Part shown: piece after piece, positions 23,171 to 32,284 of the stretch
How positions within the stretch are numbered: position 1 is the stretch's first letter
Layout: every line of letters starts with the position of its first letter
Assembly: GCA_002877915.1 (NCBI GenBank)
Contig: PNJE01000011.1
Span: 1-32,618, forward strand
From: Candidatus Aminicenantota bacterium
GTDB taxonomy: Bacteria > Acidobacteriota > Aminicenantia > Aminicenantales > Saccharicenantaceae
Direction: 5' to 3'
DNA: 32,618 nt
Notes under the pieces: generated by a model
The model's input: the letters and a program-made list of their open reading frames with translations, nothing else
Told to the model about the DNA's origin: nothing
Database searches by the model: none
Position numbers and translations under genes: made by a program

Positions 23171-25888
23171 TCAAAGATTCAGCCGGTAGGTTAGCTTGAT
23201 CATAAATACATTGTCACCGGGAGCAGCAAATAGATCCCCCAAATCGCGCCCGAGAGAAAAATCTCCTGGATGGGAATAATCAGCCCGGTTCTGGGTCCAG
23301 ACTAAATAGAGAAGTGAACCCAAACGATATTCCCAGCGCAGGACAATTGTTCCTCGCAGCGACTTATAATTAAAATCAGGATTATAAATGGAGAAAGAGG
23401 CCGCTGGGCCAGGCCCATCCGGATCGATAAAGTAATAACCATCTTGGAAATAAATCGTCGAGGGGGCCTGTCCAAAGATTAGATAATCATAAGTCCGGGG
23501 GGCATTTAATTGCTTAAAACGATCGTATTTCCCGACTGCGATATAAGGCTGGAGGTAAACTTGCAGGCTGAATCGCGGCGTAAATATCCAGTTAAGCCGA
23601 ATTTCGCTGGCCACCACTGTCTGGTCGATTCGACCAAAGATATACCTTCTCCCATAGGTTGCGGTCATCAAAGGATCGGCGACTGAAGTCAGCCACTGGG
23701 TTTCATTGAATTTCTTCCCTATCTGAGGACCGATGGAAAGGTTGAAGTTCGGCTTGGGTTTCCAGCGTAAGCCAAGGGTTATGTCCCATTCGTTTTGCTT
23801 TTGTTTTATCCAGGTATAATCAACTGTGCCATAAAAAACGAACTTTTTTCGGGTATCGGAATCGACCTCAAAATAACCGTAGTAACCTTCGGGGATCAAA
23901 GCTAAGGGCCCGCCTCTGGTCAAAGTATTACTGTAGGATTTTGGATAATAAGTGGCCATAGCGTTTATTAGCCACCAGTTTTTAAAAACTCCCTGCAAAT
24001 TGACTAACCAGGCGTCAAAAGTTTTATCCCAGCCAAAGTCGTAGACCCGCTCGAAGCCGCCCATGAGCAAAGACTGCCGAAAAACTGGGCCGGGCTTAGT
24101 CCATTGATAGCCATAAAGAGCCTGGAAATCTATTTTGTCTGAGAGGCTTCGCTGATAGCCAGCATCATTGGGATCAAACCCGGGCGAAAGGGCGCCGGCT
24201 GAAAGGAGAACTAACGAATGACCCTGCTGCTTAGCCAGACTAAACTTGGCACCCCAGCCTGAAAGACTGGTGGCTTCAGGATTCAGGCTTACATAATTTA
24301 TATCCGGCCTCTGGTAGTAGTGGATGGAAGAACGCTGCAAAAGGTAAATTGCTTCCTGACTTCCGTGGATAAAAGTCCCGCCGGCCCAGCCACCCAGGAC
24401 CCAGTTCCGTTTCTTATCAAGGAAGGACCAGCCATCAATTGCCAAGCCGAAAGCTTCGTCCGGCAGGAGAGACTGCAGGCTTTCCACTCTCAAATCACGA
24501 ATTACGCTGGTGAACATAAATCCAAGGCCCTCTTGACCCTTATTAAATTCTTTCAGAGCTCTAAAAGCTCCATAATAGGTAAATGGAGCTACTTCCTCCT
24601 GATAGCGATTGGTCAGGTCATCAACGGTGGCATATTCCCGGGCGGTGACCGCATTGATGATCCCTATGTTCCAGCCTGAACCCAGTTTACCAGTGAGTTT
24701 AAAAGCTCCAATGATGGTTGAACGGTCAGGAAAATTAACATAACCTTCGTGAGTTACATAGCCCTGAGGTTGACGTCCGATTCTCCGGCTGTAGAAAAAG
24801 GAAGGGTTGGGCCAGTTTAAATTGGCGGTAATATAAACTCCTCCCCGTCCGAAATTGTTAAAAATGGAGGATCCTTCGATAAAGAATGGTCTTTTTTCTT
24901 CGTAATAAGTTTCATAAGCAGTCAGATTAATAACTGCCGGATCAACTTCCACCTGGCCAAAATCCGGGTTAATTGTCAGGTCAAGGTTAAGATTGGTTTT
25001 AAGTCCAGCTTTCAGGTCGAGGCCGACATTTCCTTTATATTTATGCCCCGTTTCAAAAGGATTGCCTGGCTCGGCCGGGCTAAATTCACCCTGCCCGACA
25101 GTGTAAGGAAAGACCTCTATTCTTCTTCCCGGCCGGATATCTTTGATTCCTTCCAATCGGGCAAAGCGAGAGACAAAGGCATTATCTTCCTTGGGAACCC
25201 AGGCAAAAGAAACTTTTTCATTTTTTCTTTTAATTATTCTCTGAAAATTGACTCCCCAGAGATAAGATTCTTTTTTGGGAAACCGAAGCTGGCTAAAAGG
25301 AATTTTTATTTCGACCGACCAGCCCTCAGGGAGGATCTGGGTGCGGGCTTCCCAGATTCCGTCCCAGCTGCTATCTTCGTTGATATCGTTATAAAGAGCT
25401 TTATCAATTATTGAACCTGAGGGGTTGACCCAGAAGGCGTAACCACTGCGGCGGTCATAATAAGGATCGACATAAAAAATGAACCAATCGGAATCTACTA
25501 AGTAATCTCTTCTTCCGAGCTGACCAACAATCCCTTTAGGGTCAGAGTCATAGCAGAGGGCAGCTACATAAAGGTTGTTGTTATCGTAAAATACCCAAAC
25601 TTTGGTTTTCTCGCTGGCCGGAGCTCCATCTATCGGGTCGGTTTGGATAAAATCTTCTACAGGAGGATTTTTATATATTTTTTCTTTAAGAAAGCCATCG
25701 AGCTCTATAGGCCCGGTTAAGCGATAAGCTTGAACATATTTTAGCTCCTGGAGTTTTTTTAAAGCCTCTTTGTCTAAGGTTGTGGCCGATGATTTATTTT
25801 GGGTAAAAGAAGGTTGATTAACCAGATGTAAAATAATAAGAAAAAAAACAAAGGATAAAAAAAATAATTTCGGCGTGGCCCGATTCAT
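23171..25888 (-). CDS. CBM9-DUF5916 outer-membrane-type protein
   Basis: A 905-residue exported protein. After a signal peptide (1-30) comes a family 9 carbohydrate-binding-like domain (about 53-235; IELDGFLKE, VWVFYDNNNLYVAALCYDS, GWSVEIKIPFSQLRF and WGVNFQRIIKRKNE). The rest (about 245-905) is a DUF5916 region rich in alternating aromatic/polar strands, ending LTYRLNL, as expected for an outer-membrane beta-barrel. EKRPFFIEGSSIFNNFG near 330-350 is typical of DUF5916. The function of the family is not established; a role in surface glycan binding or export is possible. A ribosome binding site (GGGGAGG) precedes the ATG. It is monocistronic as far as can be seen. Confidence 0.85.
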   Translation of the reverse strand: MNRATPKLFFLSFVFFLIILHLVNQPSFTQNKSSATTLDKEALKKLQELKYVQAYRLTGPIELDGFLKEKIYKNPPVEDFIQTDPIDGAPASEKTKVWVFYDNNNLYVAALCYDSDPKGIVGQLGRRDYLVDSDWFIFYVDPYYDRRSGYAFWVNPSGSIIDKALYNDINEDSSWDGIWEARTQILPEGWSVEIKIPFSQLRFPKKESYLWGVNFQRIIKRKNEKVSFAWVPKEDNAFVSRFARLEGIKDIRPGRRIEVFPYTVGQGEFSPAEPGNPFETGHKYKGNVGLDLKAGLKTNLNLDLTINPDFGQVEVDPAVINLTAYETYYEEKRPFFIEGSSIFNNFGRGGVYITANLNWPNPSFFYSRRIGRQPQGYVTHEGYVNFPDRSTIIGAFKLTGKLGSGWNIGIINAVTAREYATVDDLTNRYQEEVAPFTYYGAFRALKEFNKGQEGLGFMFTSVIRDLRVESLQSLLPDEAFGLAIDGWSFLDKKRNWVLGGWAGGTFIHGSQEAIYLLQRSSIHYYQRPDINYVSLNPEATSLSGWGAKFSLAKQQGHSLVLLSAGALSPGFDPNDAGYQRSLSDKIDFQALYGYQWTKPGPVFRQSLLMGGFERVYDFGWDKTFDAWLVNLQGVFKNWWLINAMATYYPKSYSNTLTRGGPLALIPEGYYGYFEVDSDTRKKFVFYGTVDYTWIKQKQNEWDITLGLRWKPKPNFNLSIGPQIGKKFNETQWLTSVADPLMTATYGRRYIFGRIDQTVVASEIRLNWIFTPRFSLQVYLQPYIAVGKYDRFKQLNAPRTYDYLIFGQAPSTIYFQDGYYFIDPDGPGPAASFSIYNPDFNYKSLRGTIVLRWEYRLGSLLYLVWTQNRADYSHPGDFSLGRDLGDLFAAPGDNVFMIKLTYRLNL

Positions 25889-25989
25889 TGCCTCATTCCT
25901 CCCCTCAATCCTAATTTATCGCACCAAAAATATTTAGTCGCTGGAAAAAGCGAATAATTGAAAAATTTTTTTTAATTAAGAGATTATTC

Positions 25990-26562
25990 TTAAGAAACTA
26001 TTTCCTGGCCAAGGTTGAAGGCCTCTTTTAAGATAGCTGAATCTTTTTTGACTTTGCCCTTTTCTGAAGTCGAGGTATAAACCAGATTAACAATTTCAGC
26101 CCCCAAGTAATTGAAGATATCCTCATAAGAGCGAAGGGCATTGACTCCACCCGAACTAAAAACGTCTTTATCAGCATAAGTCAGGATGATTCCCACTTTT
26201 TTGCCTTTAAAGCAGGCGTAATCGTTACCTCCAAAGGCATACCAGCGGTCAATAAACAATTTAGTCTGGGAATTAATATTAAACCAATAAACAGGATGAG
26301 CCAGGATAATAGCCTCGGCGGTTAGCAGTTTGGGGTAAATTTTTTGAAGGTCGTCTGCCTGAACACATTTCCCTGGCCCTCTACGTCGGCAGCGATTGCA
26401 GGCTAAGCAGGGATTAACCTTTAATTCAGCTAAATTGATAATTTCAACTTCCGCTCCAGCCTTCCTGGCACCTTTGGCCGCTTCTCTGGCCAGGATAGTG
26501 CTGTTGCTGTTTCTCCGGGGACTCCCGGTGAAAATTAACAGTTTTTTCTTTAGTTTTTTCAT
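25990..26562 (-). CDS. Iron-sulfur flavoprotein-like NAD(P)H/FMN oxidoreductase
   Basis: A 190-residue flavodoxin-fold protein of the NADPH-dependent FMN reductase family. The FMN phosphate loop TGSPRRNSNST is at 12-22 and AHPVYWFNIN, the isoalloxazine-contact region, near 93-102. Cysteines C52, C55, C58 and C66 form C-x2-C-x2-C-x7-C, the compact motif of iron-sulfur flavoproteins (ISF) that bind a 4Fe-4S cluster. This suggests electron transfer in an anaerobe. The ribosome binding site is weak. It is divergent from the small gene at 26715. Confidence 0.85.
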   Translation of the reverse strand: MKKLKKKLLIFTGSPRRNSNSTILAREAAKGARKAGAEVEIINLAELKVNPCLACNRCRRRGPGKCVQADDLQKIYPKLLTAEAIILAHPVYWFNINSQTKLFIDRWYAFGGNDYACFKGKKVGIILTYADKDVFSSGGVNALRSYEDIFNYLGAEIVNLVYTSTSEKGKVKKDSAILKEAFNLGQEIVS

Positions 26563-26714
26563 TCTATAAAATCCATTTAAATTTCTGATTAATTATACAA
26601 AAAAAGAGAGATTAAAAAAATTAAGTTTCGACCGGAAATAATCTAAAGAAAAAATAAAAAATAGTGAGTAAAAAACTAAAACCCACTCGTCTTTTAAAGC
26701 AGAAAGGAGGAAGC

Positions 26715-27038
26715 ATGACCGAACGCCATCTAAACCTTAGCAAAAGGGAAAAACTCACTATCGAGGAATTTGTGCACTTAGCTATTAGGTCATTGAGGTT
26801 AGGTGAATTTAAGGGTATCCATTCAGTTTATAGTGGTTTTAACGAAGCATTTAAAAAATATTTTTCCCAGGATCCAGTTCAGGCTACCAATAAACTGGCC
26901 GAAGAGAAGAAAATTGAAATCAGGCCGATTAAGGGAGGAGTCCTGCTTTATCTGCCCGGCGAGGCACCTTCTCAATCGCGGGGAGACGAAGCTTTAAGAA
27001 AAATGGGACTGGAAGCAAGAGGAGAAAAAATATCTTAA
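26715..27038 (+). CDS. Conserved-looking hypothetical protein, 107 aa
   Basis: A small soluble protein starting at 26715, where AAAGGAGG precedes the ATG at ideal spacing; an in-frame GTG at 26664 lacks a ribosome binding site. It has no signal peptide or membrane segment. The core reads EEFVHLAIRSLRLGEFKGIHSVYSGFNEAFKKYF in three pieces (helix, linker, helix; about 18-51), followed by a KKIEIRPIKGGVLLYLP strand pair (about 65-82), which suggests a small winged-helix-like fold. I believe similar sequences occur in other bacteria but know no function. It converges with rpoD. Confidence 0.7.
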   Translation: MTERHLNLSKREKLTIEEFVHLAIRSLRLGEFKGIHSVYSGFNEAFKKYFSQDPVQATNKLAEEKKIEIRPIKGGVLLYLPGEAPSQSRGDEALRKMGLEARGEKIS

Positions 27039-27058
27039 TTCAAGTATCTTAATTCAGG
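27031..27058. repeat. 14-bp tandem duplication at the 3' end of the small gene
   Basis: TATCTTAATTCAAG (27031-27044) is followed directly by TATCTTAATTCAGG (27045-27058), one mismatch. The stop codon TAA of the 107-aa gene lies in the first copy, so the second is untranslated. It looks like a recent slippage duplication. Confidence 0.7.
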
Positions 27059-27148
27059 CTGGATTCAAGCTGAAAACCCGGGAGCAAGTTGAAACCTAAA
27101 ACTCAGGCCGACGTAAAGAACCCAGGCAAAAGAACCCGTGGAGTTTCA

Positions 27149-28813
27149 TCAGGCCTGGCTGGCTGGAGTATCTGAAAATGATTTCAATTTTTCTCTTAAC
27201 GCTGATTCAGCTAATTTGCGCAGAGCTTTAGTTTCTATCTGGCGAACCCTTTCTCTGGTGACCTTGAGCTTCTGGCCGATTTCTTCTAAGGTGTGCTCCT
27301 GCCCATCTCCGATGCCGAATCTCATTTTAATAACCGTGGCCTCTCTTTCCGTCAGAGTATTAATCGCCTTGGTAATTTGTTCCTTGAGGTTGGCCCGGAT
27401 GACAATGTCGGCTGGAGAAGGATTGTAGATATCCTGGACGAAATCTCTCAGGAAGCTTTCTTCATCGTCACCAATGGGTGAATCCAGCGAAAGGAGCTCC
27501 TGGCTGTCCTGGAGAATTTTAGTTACCTTAGCTACTGGCATTTTTACTGCTTCAGCGATCTCCTGGACGGTTGGCTCCCGGCCAGTTTTCTGGACAAGCT
27601 CCTGATGAATTTTCTTTAGTCGATTGATTGTTTCGACCATATGGACAGGAATGCGGATGGTTCTGGCCTGATCGGCAATAGCCCGGGTAATGGATTGCTT
27701 AATCCACCAGGTGGCATAGGTAGAAAACTTGAACCCCCGATGATAATCAAACTTTTGGACGGCGCGCATCAAGCCGAGGTTACCCTCCTGGATTAGATCT
27801 GAAAGGCTGAGCCCGCGGTTGACATAGTTCTTGGCTATCGAAACCACTAACCTAAGATTGGCTTCAATCAGCTTGTTCTCGGCGTGTTTCTGTATTTTTT
27901 CGCCGCGGCTTATATCCCTGAGAATTCGGCGCAGCTCAGCAGCCTTAAGGCCGGTTTCTTGACGATAAACCCTTTCTTCGGCGGCATATTCATTCAATTT
28001 TTGTTTCAAAGCTTCGACTGCTGCTTTTACCTTGGTTTTATGGAGGGCTAATTGGGCTTCTTCTTTTTTTTCTTCAAGTTCATTCAAAATATAAAGAATA
28101 TCTCGCAACCGACTAATCGTATTAGCCATCTTCTCGGGGGACAGATGTAGTTCCTCCAGGATGTTGTACATTTTTATAATCAGCCGGCCCCGGGCAAAAG
28201 CATTTCTGGTTGATGGTTTGAGAGAGTTGAGCTCGTTGGCCAGCTCCTGGAAACGGTCGAGCGTTTGTTTAAACGCTTTTACCTTTTTCCTGGCCACATC
28301 ATCTTCAAAATCTTCGGTTTCATCAAAGAACCGCAAGAACTTCTCTGGCTCGGTGTCGGCCAAATCGCGTAAAGAAACTATATCCTTGACCGCTGGCCGG
28401 GTTTTAAGCAGTGCCCGGAGCTGGATTTTCTTACCTCTTTCCATTTGGCGAGCGAGATCGATTTCGTCTTGCTGGGAAAGAAGGGAAATTTTTCCCATTT
28501 CTCTGAAATATATTTTTATGGGATCATGGTCGGATTCGATGACTTCAGGGGATGGAGGACCTTCCGCTCTGGAATCTTTAGGCAGTATATCTTGAAGTTC
28601 AAATTCATCGAAATCATCAGATAAAGTTTTCATATGGTTAGATGGAGTAATTTCAGACTCGATAGCTTTATGCAGAAAAAGAGGGTCCAGAGTCTGCTCG
28701 AGCATTTCCTGGCTGATAGTTTGCTCGGCAGTCAGAAATTCGGCCTGCCCAGTTTTAGCTTTCTCAGCCTTTTTTTTAGAGGTAGCCTTTTCTTTTTTCA
28801 ACTTTTTTACCAT
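27149..28813 (-). CDS. rpoD: RNA polymerase primary sigma factor (sigma-70)
   Basis: A 554-residue housekeeping sigma factor. Region 1.2 is at about 96-128 ([21 protein letters not shown]), a non-conserved, charged helical region at 129-312, region 2 at about 313-382 ([45 protein letters not shown]), region 3 at about 392-468 and region 4 at 482-545 with the -35-binding helix-turn-helix [20 protein letters not shown]. The first 95 residues are lysine-rich and then acidic and do not resemble the usual region 1.1. The -10 and -35 promoters seen across this window agree with such a factor. The ATG follows AGGGG. No dnaG neighbour is visible; the adjacent upstream gene is divergent. Confidence 0.96.
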   Translation of the reverse strand: MVKKLKKEKATSKKKAEKAKTGQAEFLTAEQTISQEMLEQTLDPLFLHKAIESEITPSNHMKTLSDDFDEFELQDILPKDSRAEGPPSPEVIESDHDPIKIYFREMGKISLLSQQDEIDLARQMERGKKIQLRALLKTRPAVKDIVSLRDLADTEPEKFLRFFDETEDFEDDVARKKVKAFKQTLDRFQELANELNSLKPSTRNAFARGRLIIKMYNILEELHLSPEKMANTISRLRDILYILNELEEKKEEAQLALHKTKVKAAVEALKQKLNEYAAEERVYRQETGLKAAELRRILRDISRGEKIQKHAENKLIEANLRLVVSIAKNYVNRGLSLSDLIQEGNLGLMRAVQKFDYHRGFKFSTYATWWIKQSITRAIADQARTIRIPVHMVETINRLKKIHQELVQKTGREPTVQEIAEAVKMPVAKVTKILQDSQELLSLDSPIGDDEESFLRDFVQDIYNPSPADIVIRANLKEQITKAINTLTEREATVIKMRFGIGDGQEHTLEEIGQKLKVTRERVRQIETKALRKLAESALREKLKSFSDTPASQA

Positions 28814-28886
28814 TTTTCCCCTGCAATTCTCGACCTTCAGTTTTTTCTAAAGGGGAGAGCTTATGGAATTCGAAATTTCTTTATAA

Positions 28887-28915
28887 TAAATAAGCCAGGC
28901 TTTTACTTTTGTCAA
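28887..28915 (-). promoter_or_regulatory. Promoter of rpoD
   Basis: On the minus strand TTGACA (28915-28910), a 17-bp spacer and TATTTA (28892-28887), about 74 bp upstream of the rpoD start. Confidence 0.5.
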
Positions 28916-28936
28916 GACATTTTCAGAGCTCAAGCC

Positions 28937-28963
28937 TTGAAGCAATTCTTTATATATTATAAT
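28937..28963 (+). promoter_or_regulatory. Promoter of the GWxTD/TPR gene
   Basis: TTGAAG (28937-28942) and a perfect TATAAT (28958-28963) with a short 15-bp spacer. The -10 is only 18 bp before the start codon, with AAGGAG between, so the leader would be about 12 nt. Several overlapping TATA-like frames make the exact -10 uncertain. Confidence 0.45.
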
Positions 28964-28981
28964 ATAGCATAAGGAGCAAAG

Positions 28982-31099
28982 ATGAAAAATAAGATGAAAC
29001 ATAAATGGTTGCTATTTTTAGTTATTTTAATCTCTGGTCTATTAATTTATTCTAATTATTCCTTAGCCCAGACGAAGGTCAAGCCTAAATCGACCAAGGA
29101 ATTAATAAAAACGCTTCCTGAAAAATATAGAAAATGGCTGGAAGAGGAAGTCGTTTATATAATTTCCCCCAAGGAAAAGGAAGTTTTCCTTAGCCTGGAA
29201 AATGATCGCCAGCGGGATATGTTTATCGAAGCCTTCTGGAAACAGCGCGACCCGAATCCGAATACCCCAGAAAATGAATTCAAGGAAGAACATTACCGGC
29301 GGATAAAGTATGCTAACGAGCACTTTGGGAAAGAATCACCTGAGCCGGGGTGGCGGACTGATATGGGCCGGATTTACATAATTTTGGGTGAACCGAGCTA
29401 CATAGAAAAATATGAAAATCTTTATGATCTTTATCCGACAGTCATCTGGTTTTATCAAGGGATGGCTGAGTATGGTTTGCCCAACGCTTTTTCCGTTGTA
29501 TTTTATAAACCAAACGGAAATGGGGAATATCAGCTTTATTCTCCAATAAAAGACGGTCCCCAGAAATTGATGCCTCATTACAGCGGAGATATGACTGATT
29601 ATTCCCAGGCTTATCAATCTCTGGTGAATATTGAGCCCAGTGTGGCCAATGTATCTTTGAGCCTGATTGAAGGCGAACCATTGACGGAATTAAGACCGAC
29701 CATGGCTTCTGATATCTTGCTCTATCAAAAAATCCCGAACGCTCCAATTTACAAAGTAAAAGATACCTATGCTGATAAACTTTTCAGGTACCGAGATATT
29801 ATCGAGGTTGAATATTCAGCTAATTATATTGATAGTGATGCCCTGGCCAGCGTTTATCGTTCTCCAGATGGTATATATTATGTCCATTATTTAATAGAGC
29901 CCAAGAAACTATCCCTGGAAAAAGACGGCGGAAATTATCAAACCAGTCTGGAAATAAACGGGATTGTTACTGATGATAATGGCCAGCAAGTATATCAATT
30001 TAATCGCCGGATTCCACTCAATTTGAGTGATGCCCAAGTGGCCAGGATTAAAGATCGCCTGATGAGCTTTCAAGATGTCTTCCCCCTTGTTCCCGGAAAA
30101 TACAAGCTGAGCATTTTGCTGAAGAATTTTGTTTCTAAGGAGTTCACCTCGTTCGAAACTGAGCTTAATATTCCAGAAGAAGGCTTGCAGATGAGTCCGC
30201 TGCTTCTGGCTAATAGATTAACCCGAAGCAGTCAATATCGGGGTTTAAACAAAGCTTTTCTTCTCGGCGACTGGCAATTTGTTCCTTCTCCCCGGAATGA
30301 TTTTATCGCTGCGGATACTCTTTATGTTTTCTTCCAGATCTGGGGTTTGACGCCCGAACTCAAGCAAAAGGCGGTGCTCAATTATGATTTAGTCAAAGAA
30401 AATGGGGAAAAGGTTAAAGCTTTTTCCAGGAGATTGGCTGATTATCCCGAGGAGAATGTTTTTTATGAGACGATGCCCCTGGAGGGCTTATCTCCCGCCA
30501 ATTATTTATTGACCGTTACTCTCAATGATGAAAATGGGACAGAATTACTCAGCCAGAAGGAAAATTTCTTTATTAGCCATCTGCCGACCCTATCTCGTCC
30601 CTGGGTAATGACACAGCCCCAAGAAGGGGATACTTCGGCGCTTGTCCAGCATTCGCTGGGAATTCAATACTGGAATAAGAAAGAAATAAATAAAGCCAAA
30701 AAGTACTTAGAAGCGGCTTACCGCCAGCAGCCCAATGAGCCCGTTTATGCCCTGGATTTCTGCCGTTATCTTTATACCGAAAAACAGTATCAGGATGTTT
30801 TAAATATAGCCCGGCCTTTTGTCCAGAATCAGCAAAATTATGAATTTTTAGAACTGCTGGGTCAATCTTCTCAGGCTCTGAATAAGTACGAGGAGGCCAT
30901 CAGCTATTACAAGCAATACCTGACTCATTTCGGAACCAATATCAACGTTTTAAATGCCATCGGCGAATGTTATTACCAGCTCGGTGATTTTGATGAAGCG
31001 CTTTATGCTTGGGAAAGATCCTTGCAGCTTGAGCCGAACCAGGAGAAAATTAAGACTCAGGTCAAGGCCCTGAAAGAAAAAAAGCCGGTGAAGAAGTGA
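28982..31099 (+). CDS. GWxTD domain protein with C-terminal TPRs
   Basis: A 705-residue exported protein. The signal peptide covers about 1-29 (ending SLA). The GWxTD domain has its namesake GWRTD at 123-127, preceded by WKQRDPNPNTPENEF (86-100) and followed by GRIYIILGEPSYIEKYE. A beta-rich middle (about 250-540) precedes tetratricopeptide repeats (about 560-700; ALDFCRYLYTEKQYQDV and NAIGECYYQLGDFDEALYAWERSLQLEP). GWxTD proteins are frequent in Acidobacteriota and Aminicenantes; their molecular role is unknown. The start has AAGGAG. It is divergent from rpoD and followed by two more TPR/sulfatase-type genes on the same strand. Confidence 0.9.
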   Translation: MKNKMKHKWLLFLVILISGLLIYSNYSLAQTKVKPKSTKELIKTLPEKYRKWLEEEVVYIISPKEKEVFLSLENDRQRDMFIEAFWKQRDPNPNTPENEFKEEHYRRIKYANEHFGKESPEPGWRTDMGRIYIILGEPSYIEKYENLYDLYPTVIWFYQGMAEYGLPNAFSVVFYKPNGNGEYQLYSPIKDGPQKLMPHYSGDMTDYSQAYQSLVNIEPSVANVSLSLIEGEPLTELRPTMASDILLYQKIPNAPIYKVKDTYADKLFRYRDIIEVEYSANYIDSDALASVYRSPDGIYYVHYLIEPKKLSLEKDGGNYQTSLEINGIVTDDNGQQVYQFNRRIPLNLSDAQVARIKDRLMSFQDVFPLVPGKYKLSILLKNFVSKEFTSFETELNIPEEGLQMSPLLLANRLTRSSQYRGLNKAFLLGDWQFVPSPRNDFIAADTLYVFFQIWGLTPELKQKAVLNYDLVKENGEKVKAFSRRLADYPEENVFYETMPLEGLSPANYLLTVTLNDENGTELLSQKENFFISHLPTLSRPWVMTQPQEGDTSALVQHSLGIQYWNKKEINKAKKYLEAAYRQQPNEPVYALDFCRYLYTEKQYQDVLNIARPFVQNQQNYEFLELLGQSSQALNKYEEAISYYKQYLTHFGTNINVLNAIGECYYQLGDFDEALYAWERSLQLEPNQEKIKTQVKALKEKKPVKK

Positions 31100-31115
31100 G
31101 CCAACCGGCTTTTTT
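31078..31115 (+). terminator. Terminator overlapping the 3' end of the GWxTD gene
   Basis: The stem AAAAAAGCCGGT/ACCGGCTTTTTT (31078-31089 with 31104-31115) has a 14-nt loop that contains the TGA stop codon, and its 3' arm supplies the T-run. The sequence encodes the final KKPVKK. It lies 36 bp before the next gene, so read-through or a separate promoter must express that gene. Confidence 0.7.
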
Positions 31116-31150
31116 CGAGATAAAGTTAAAAAAAGAGAATGGAGGTCAGA

Positions 31151-32125
31151 ATGAAAAAGCAATATTTACAATTTTTAGTCTGCTTAGGAATAATATTTCT
31201 GATTGCTCAGCCGGTATTGTGGGCTCAGGCCGGGAGAGGAGTGGGCCGCTTAGGTGGAGTAGTAGTGGATGAACAGGATAAACCAATTGTCGGAGCCAAG
31301 GTAGTCCTGACCTATATTCAAGATGCTGCTGGGGGCTTAAAGCTTGAGGCTACTACCAATAAAAAAGGAGAGTGGTCGTTTATAGGATTGGGTTCAGGAA
31401 AATGGTCACTGACAGCTTCAGCTGAGGGGTATGCCCCTGTTAACCAGGAAATTAGCGTCAGCCAGCTGGAAAAAAATCCCCGAATAACCCTCAAGCTAAA
31501 AAAAGCCACTGGCGGAAGCTCCATTATCCAGGATGAATCCAGCCTTCAGCTCCTGGACGAAGGTAATGCTTTTTACAAAGATGGCAAGTATGATACTGCC
31601 TTGGTTATGTACCAGCAGTTTTTAGAAAAAAACCCCAATGCCTATCAGGTAATGCTGAATATCGGGGATTGCTACCGGGAAAAAGGAGATCTGGATAAAG
31701 CTCTCGAAATTTATAACCAGGTATTGGAGAAAGCCAAAACTGACCAGGCTCTGGGAGTAACGATGACAGCTAAGACCCTGGCAGCTATCGGAGCTGTTTA
31801 TCTGAAAAAGAATAATCTGGAAGAAGCTACTAAATATTTTAAACAATCGGTAGATACCGCCCCTCAGGACGAAGTGGTAGCTTTTAATGTGGCGGAAGTT
31901 TTCTTTTCTAACCAGCAACTGGATGAAGCTCAGAAATATTATGAAATGGCTGCCAACATCAAGCCAAGCTGGCCAGATCCCTATCTTAAGCTCGGCTACG
32001 TTTTCCTTAATAAAAATGATATTCCCAAAGCCATAGAGAATTTTGAAAAGTTCTTGAAACTTGAACCCCAGGATTCTCCTCGGGTGGCTATGGTCCAGCA
32101 GATCTTACAGGCAATAAAAAAGTAA
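31151..32125 (+). CDS. Exported carboxypeptidase-regulatory/TPR protein
   Basis: A 324-residue protein. The start at 31151 has GGAGG five bases upstream; an in-frame ATG at 31139 lies before that site and is rejected. The signal peptide spans about 1-25 (ending WAQ), followed by a CarboxypepD_reg-like sandwich (about 31-118; GRLGGVVVDEQDKPIVGAKV and GKWSLTASAEGY). From about 132 there are five TPR-type units (EGNAFYKDGKYDTAL, IGDCYREKGDLDKAL, IGAVYLKKNNLEEA, VAEVFFSNQQLDEA and LGYVFLNKNDIPKA). It probably works as a protein-protein scaffold in the periplasm; its partner is unknown, perhaps the neighbouring GWxTD or sulfatase protein. Confidence 0.87.
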   Translation: MKKQYLQFLVCLGIIFLIAQPVLWAQAGRGVGRLGGVVVDEQDKPIVGAKVVLTYIQDAAGGLKLEATTNKKGEWSFIGLGSGKWSLTASAEGYAPVNQEISVSQLEKNPRITLKLKKATGGSSIIQDESSLQLLDEGNAFYKDGKYDTALVMYQQFLEKNPNAYQVMLNIGDCYREKGDLDKALEIYNQVLEKAKTDQALGVTMTAKTLAAIGAVYLKKNNLEEATKYFKQSVDTAPQDEVVAFNVAEVFFSNQQLDEAQKYYEMAANIKPSWPDPYLKLGYVFLNKNDIPKAIENFEKFLKLEPQDSPRVAMVQQILQAIKK

Positions 32126-32215
32126 CGAAGGTGGTCGGGTGGTTAGCTAAAAGTGATAAAATAATCGGCCAAGAGGTAAAATTATTGCCGAGATAGCTAC
32201 TATCTAAAAATAAAA

Positions 32216-32274
32216 GGTTGCTTTCCTCCTGCTAACCAAAAAGGTTAAACCAAAAAGGTTAATGGGAAGCAACC
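32216..32274 (+). promoter_or_regulatory. Structured leader (multi-branch hairpin) before the sulfatase gene
   Basis: An outer 11-bp stem GGTTGCTTTCC/GGGAAGCAACC (32216-32226 with 32264-32274, one T-G pair) encloses two identical small hairpins AACC-AAAAA-GGTT. The stem ends directly before the AGGAAA ribosome binding site (32275-32280). TTTCCT (32222-32227) in its left arm is the exact complement of AGGAAA, so an alternative fold would hide the ribosome binding site. No T-run follows, so it is not a terminator. It resembles a cis-acting translational control element, but no known riboswitch class is recognised. Confidence 0.45.
32234..32261. repeat. 14-bp exact tandem repeat in the sulfatase leader
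   Basis: AACCAAAAAGGTTA occurs twice head to tail (32234-32247 and 32248-32261). Each copy is itself an inverted repeat (AACC/GGTT around five A), producing the two inner hairpins of the leader structure. Confidence 0.85.
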
Positions 32275-32284
32275 AGGAAAAAGC

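Noticed and set aside
26664-26714. GTG at 26664 as start of the 107-aa protein
   Set aside because: No ribosome binding site; AAAGGAGG sits directly before the in-frame ATG at 26715.
28161-28595. Plus-strand frame of 144 codons opposite rpoD
   Set aside because: Antisense to well-conserved sigma factor coding sequence; serine-rich composition is typical of a shadow frame.
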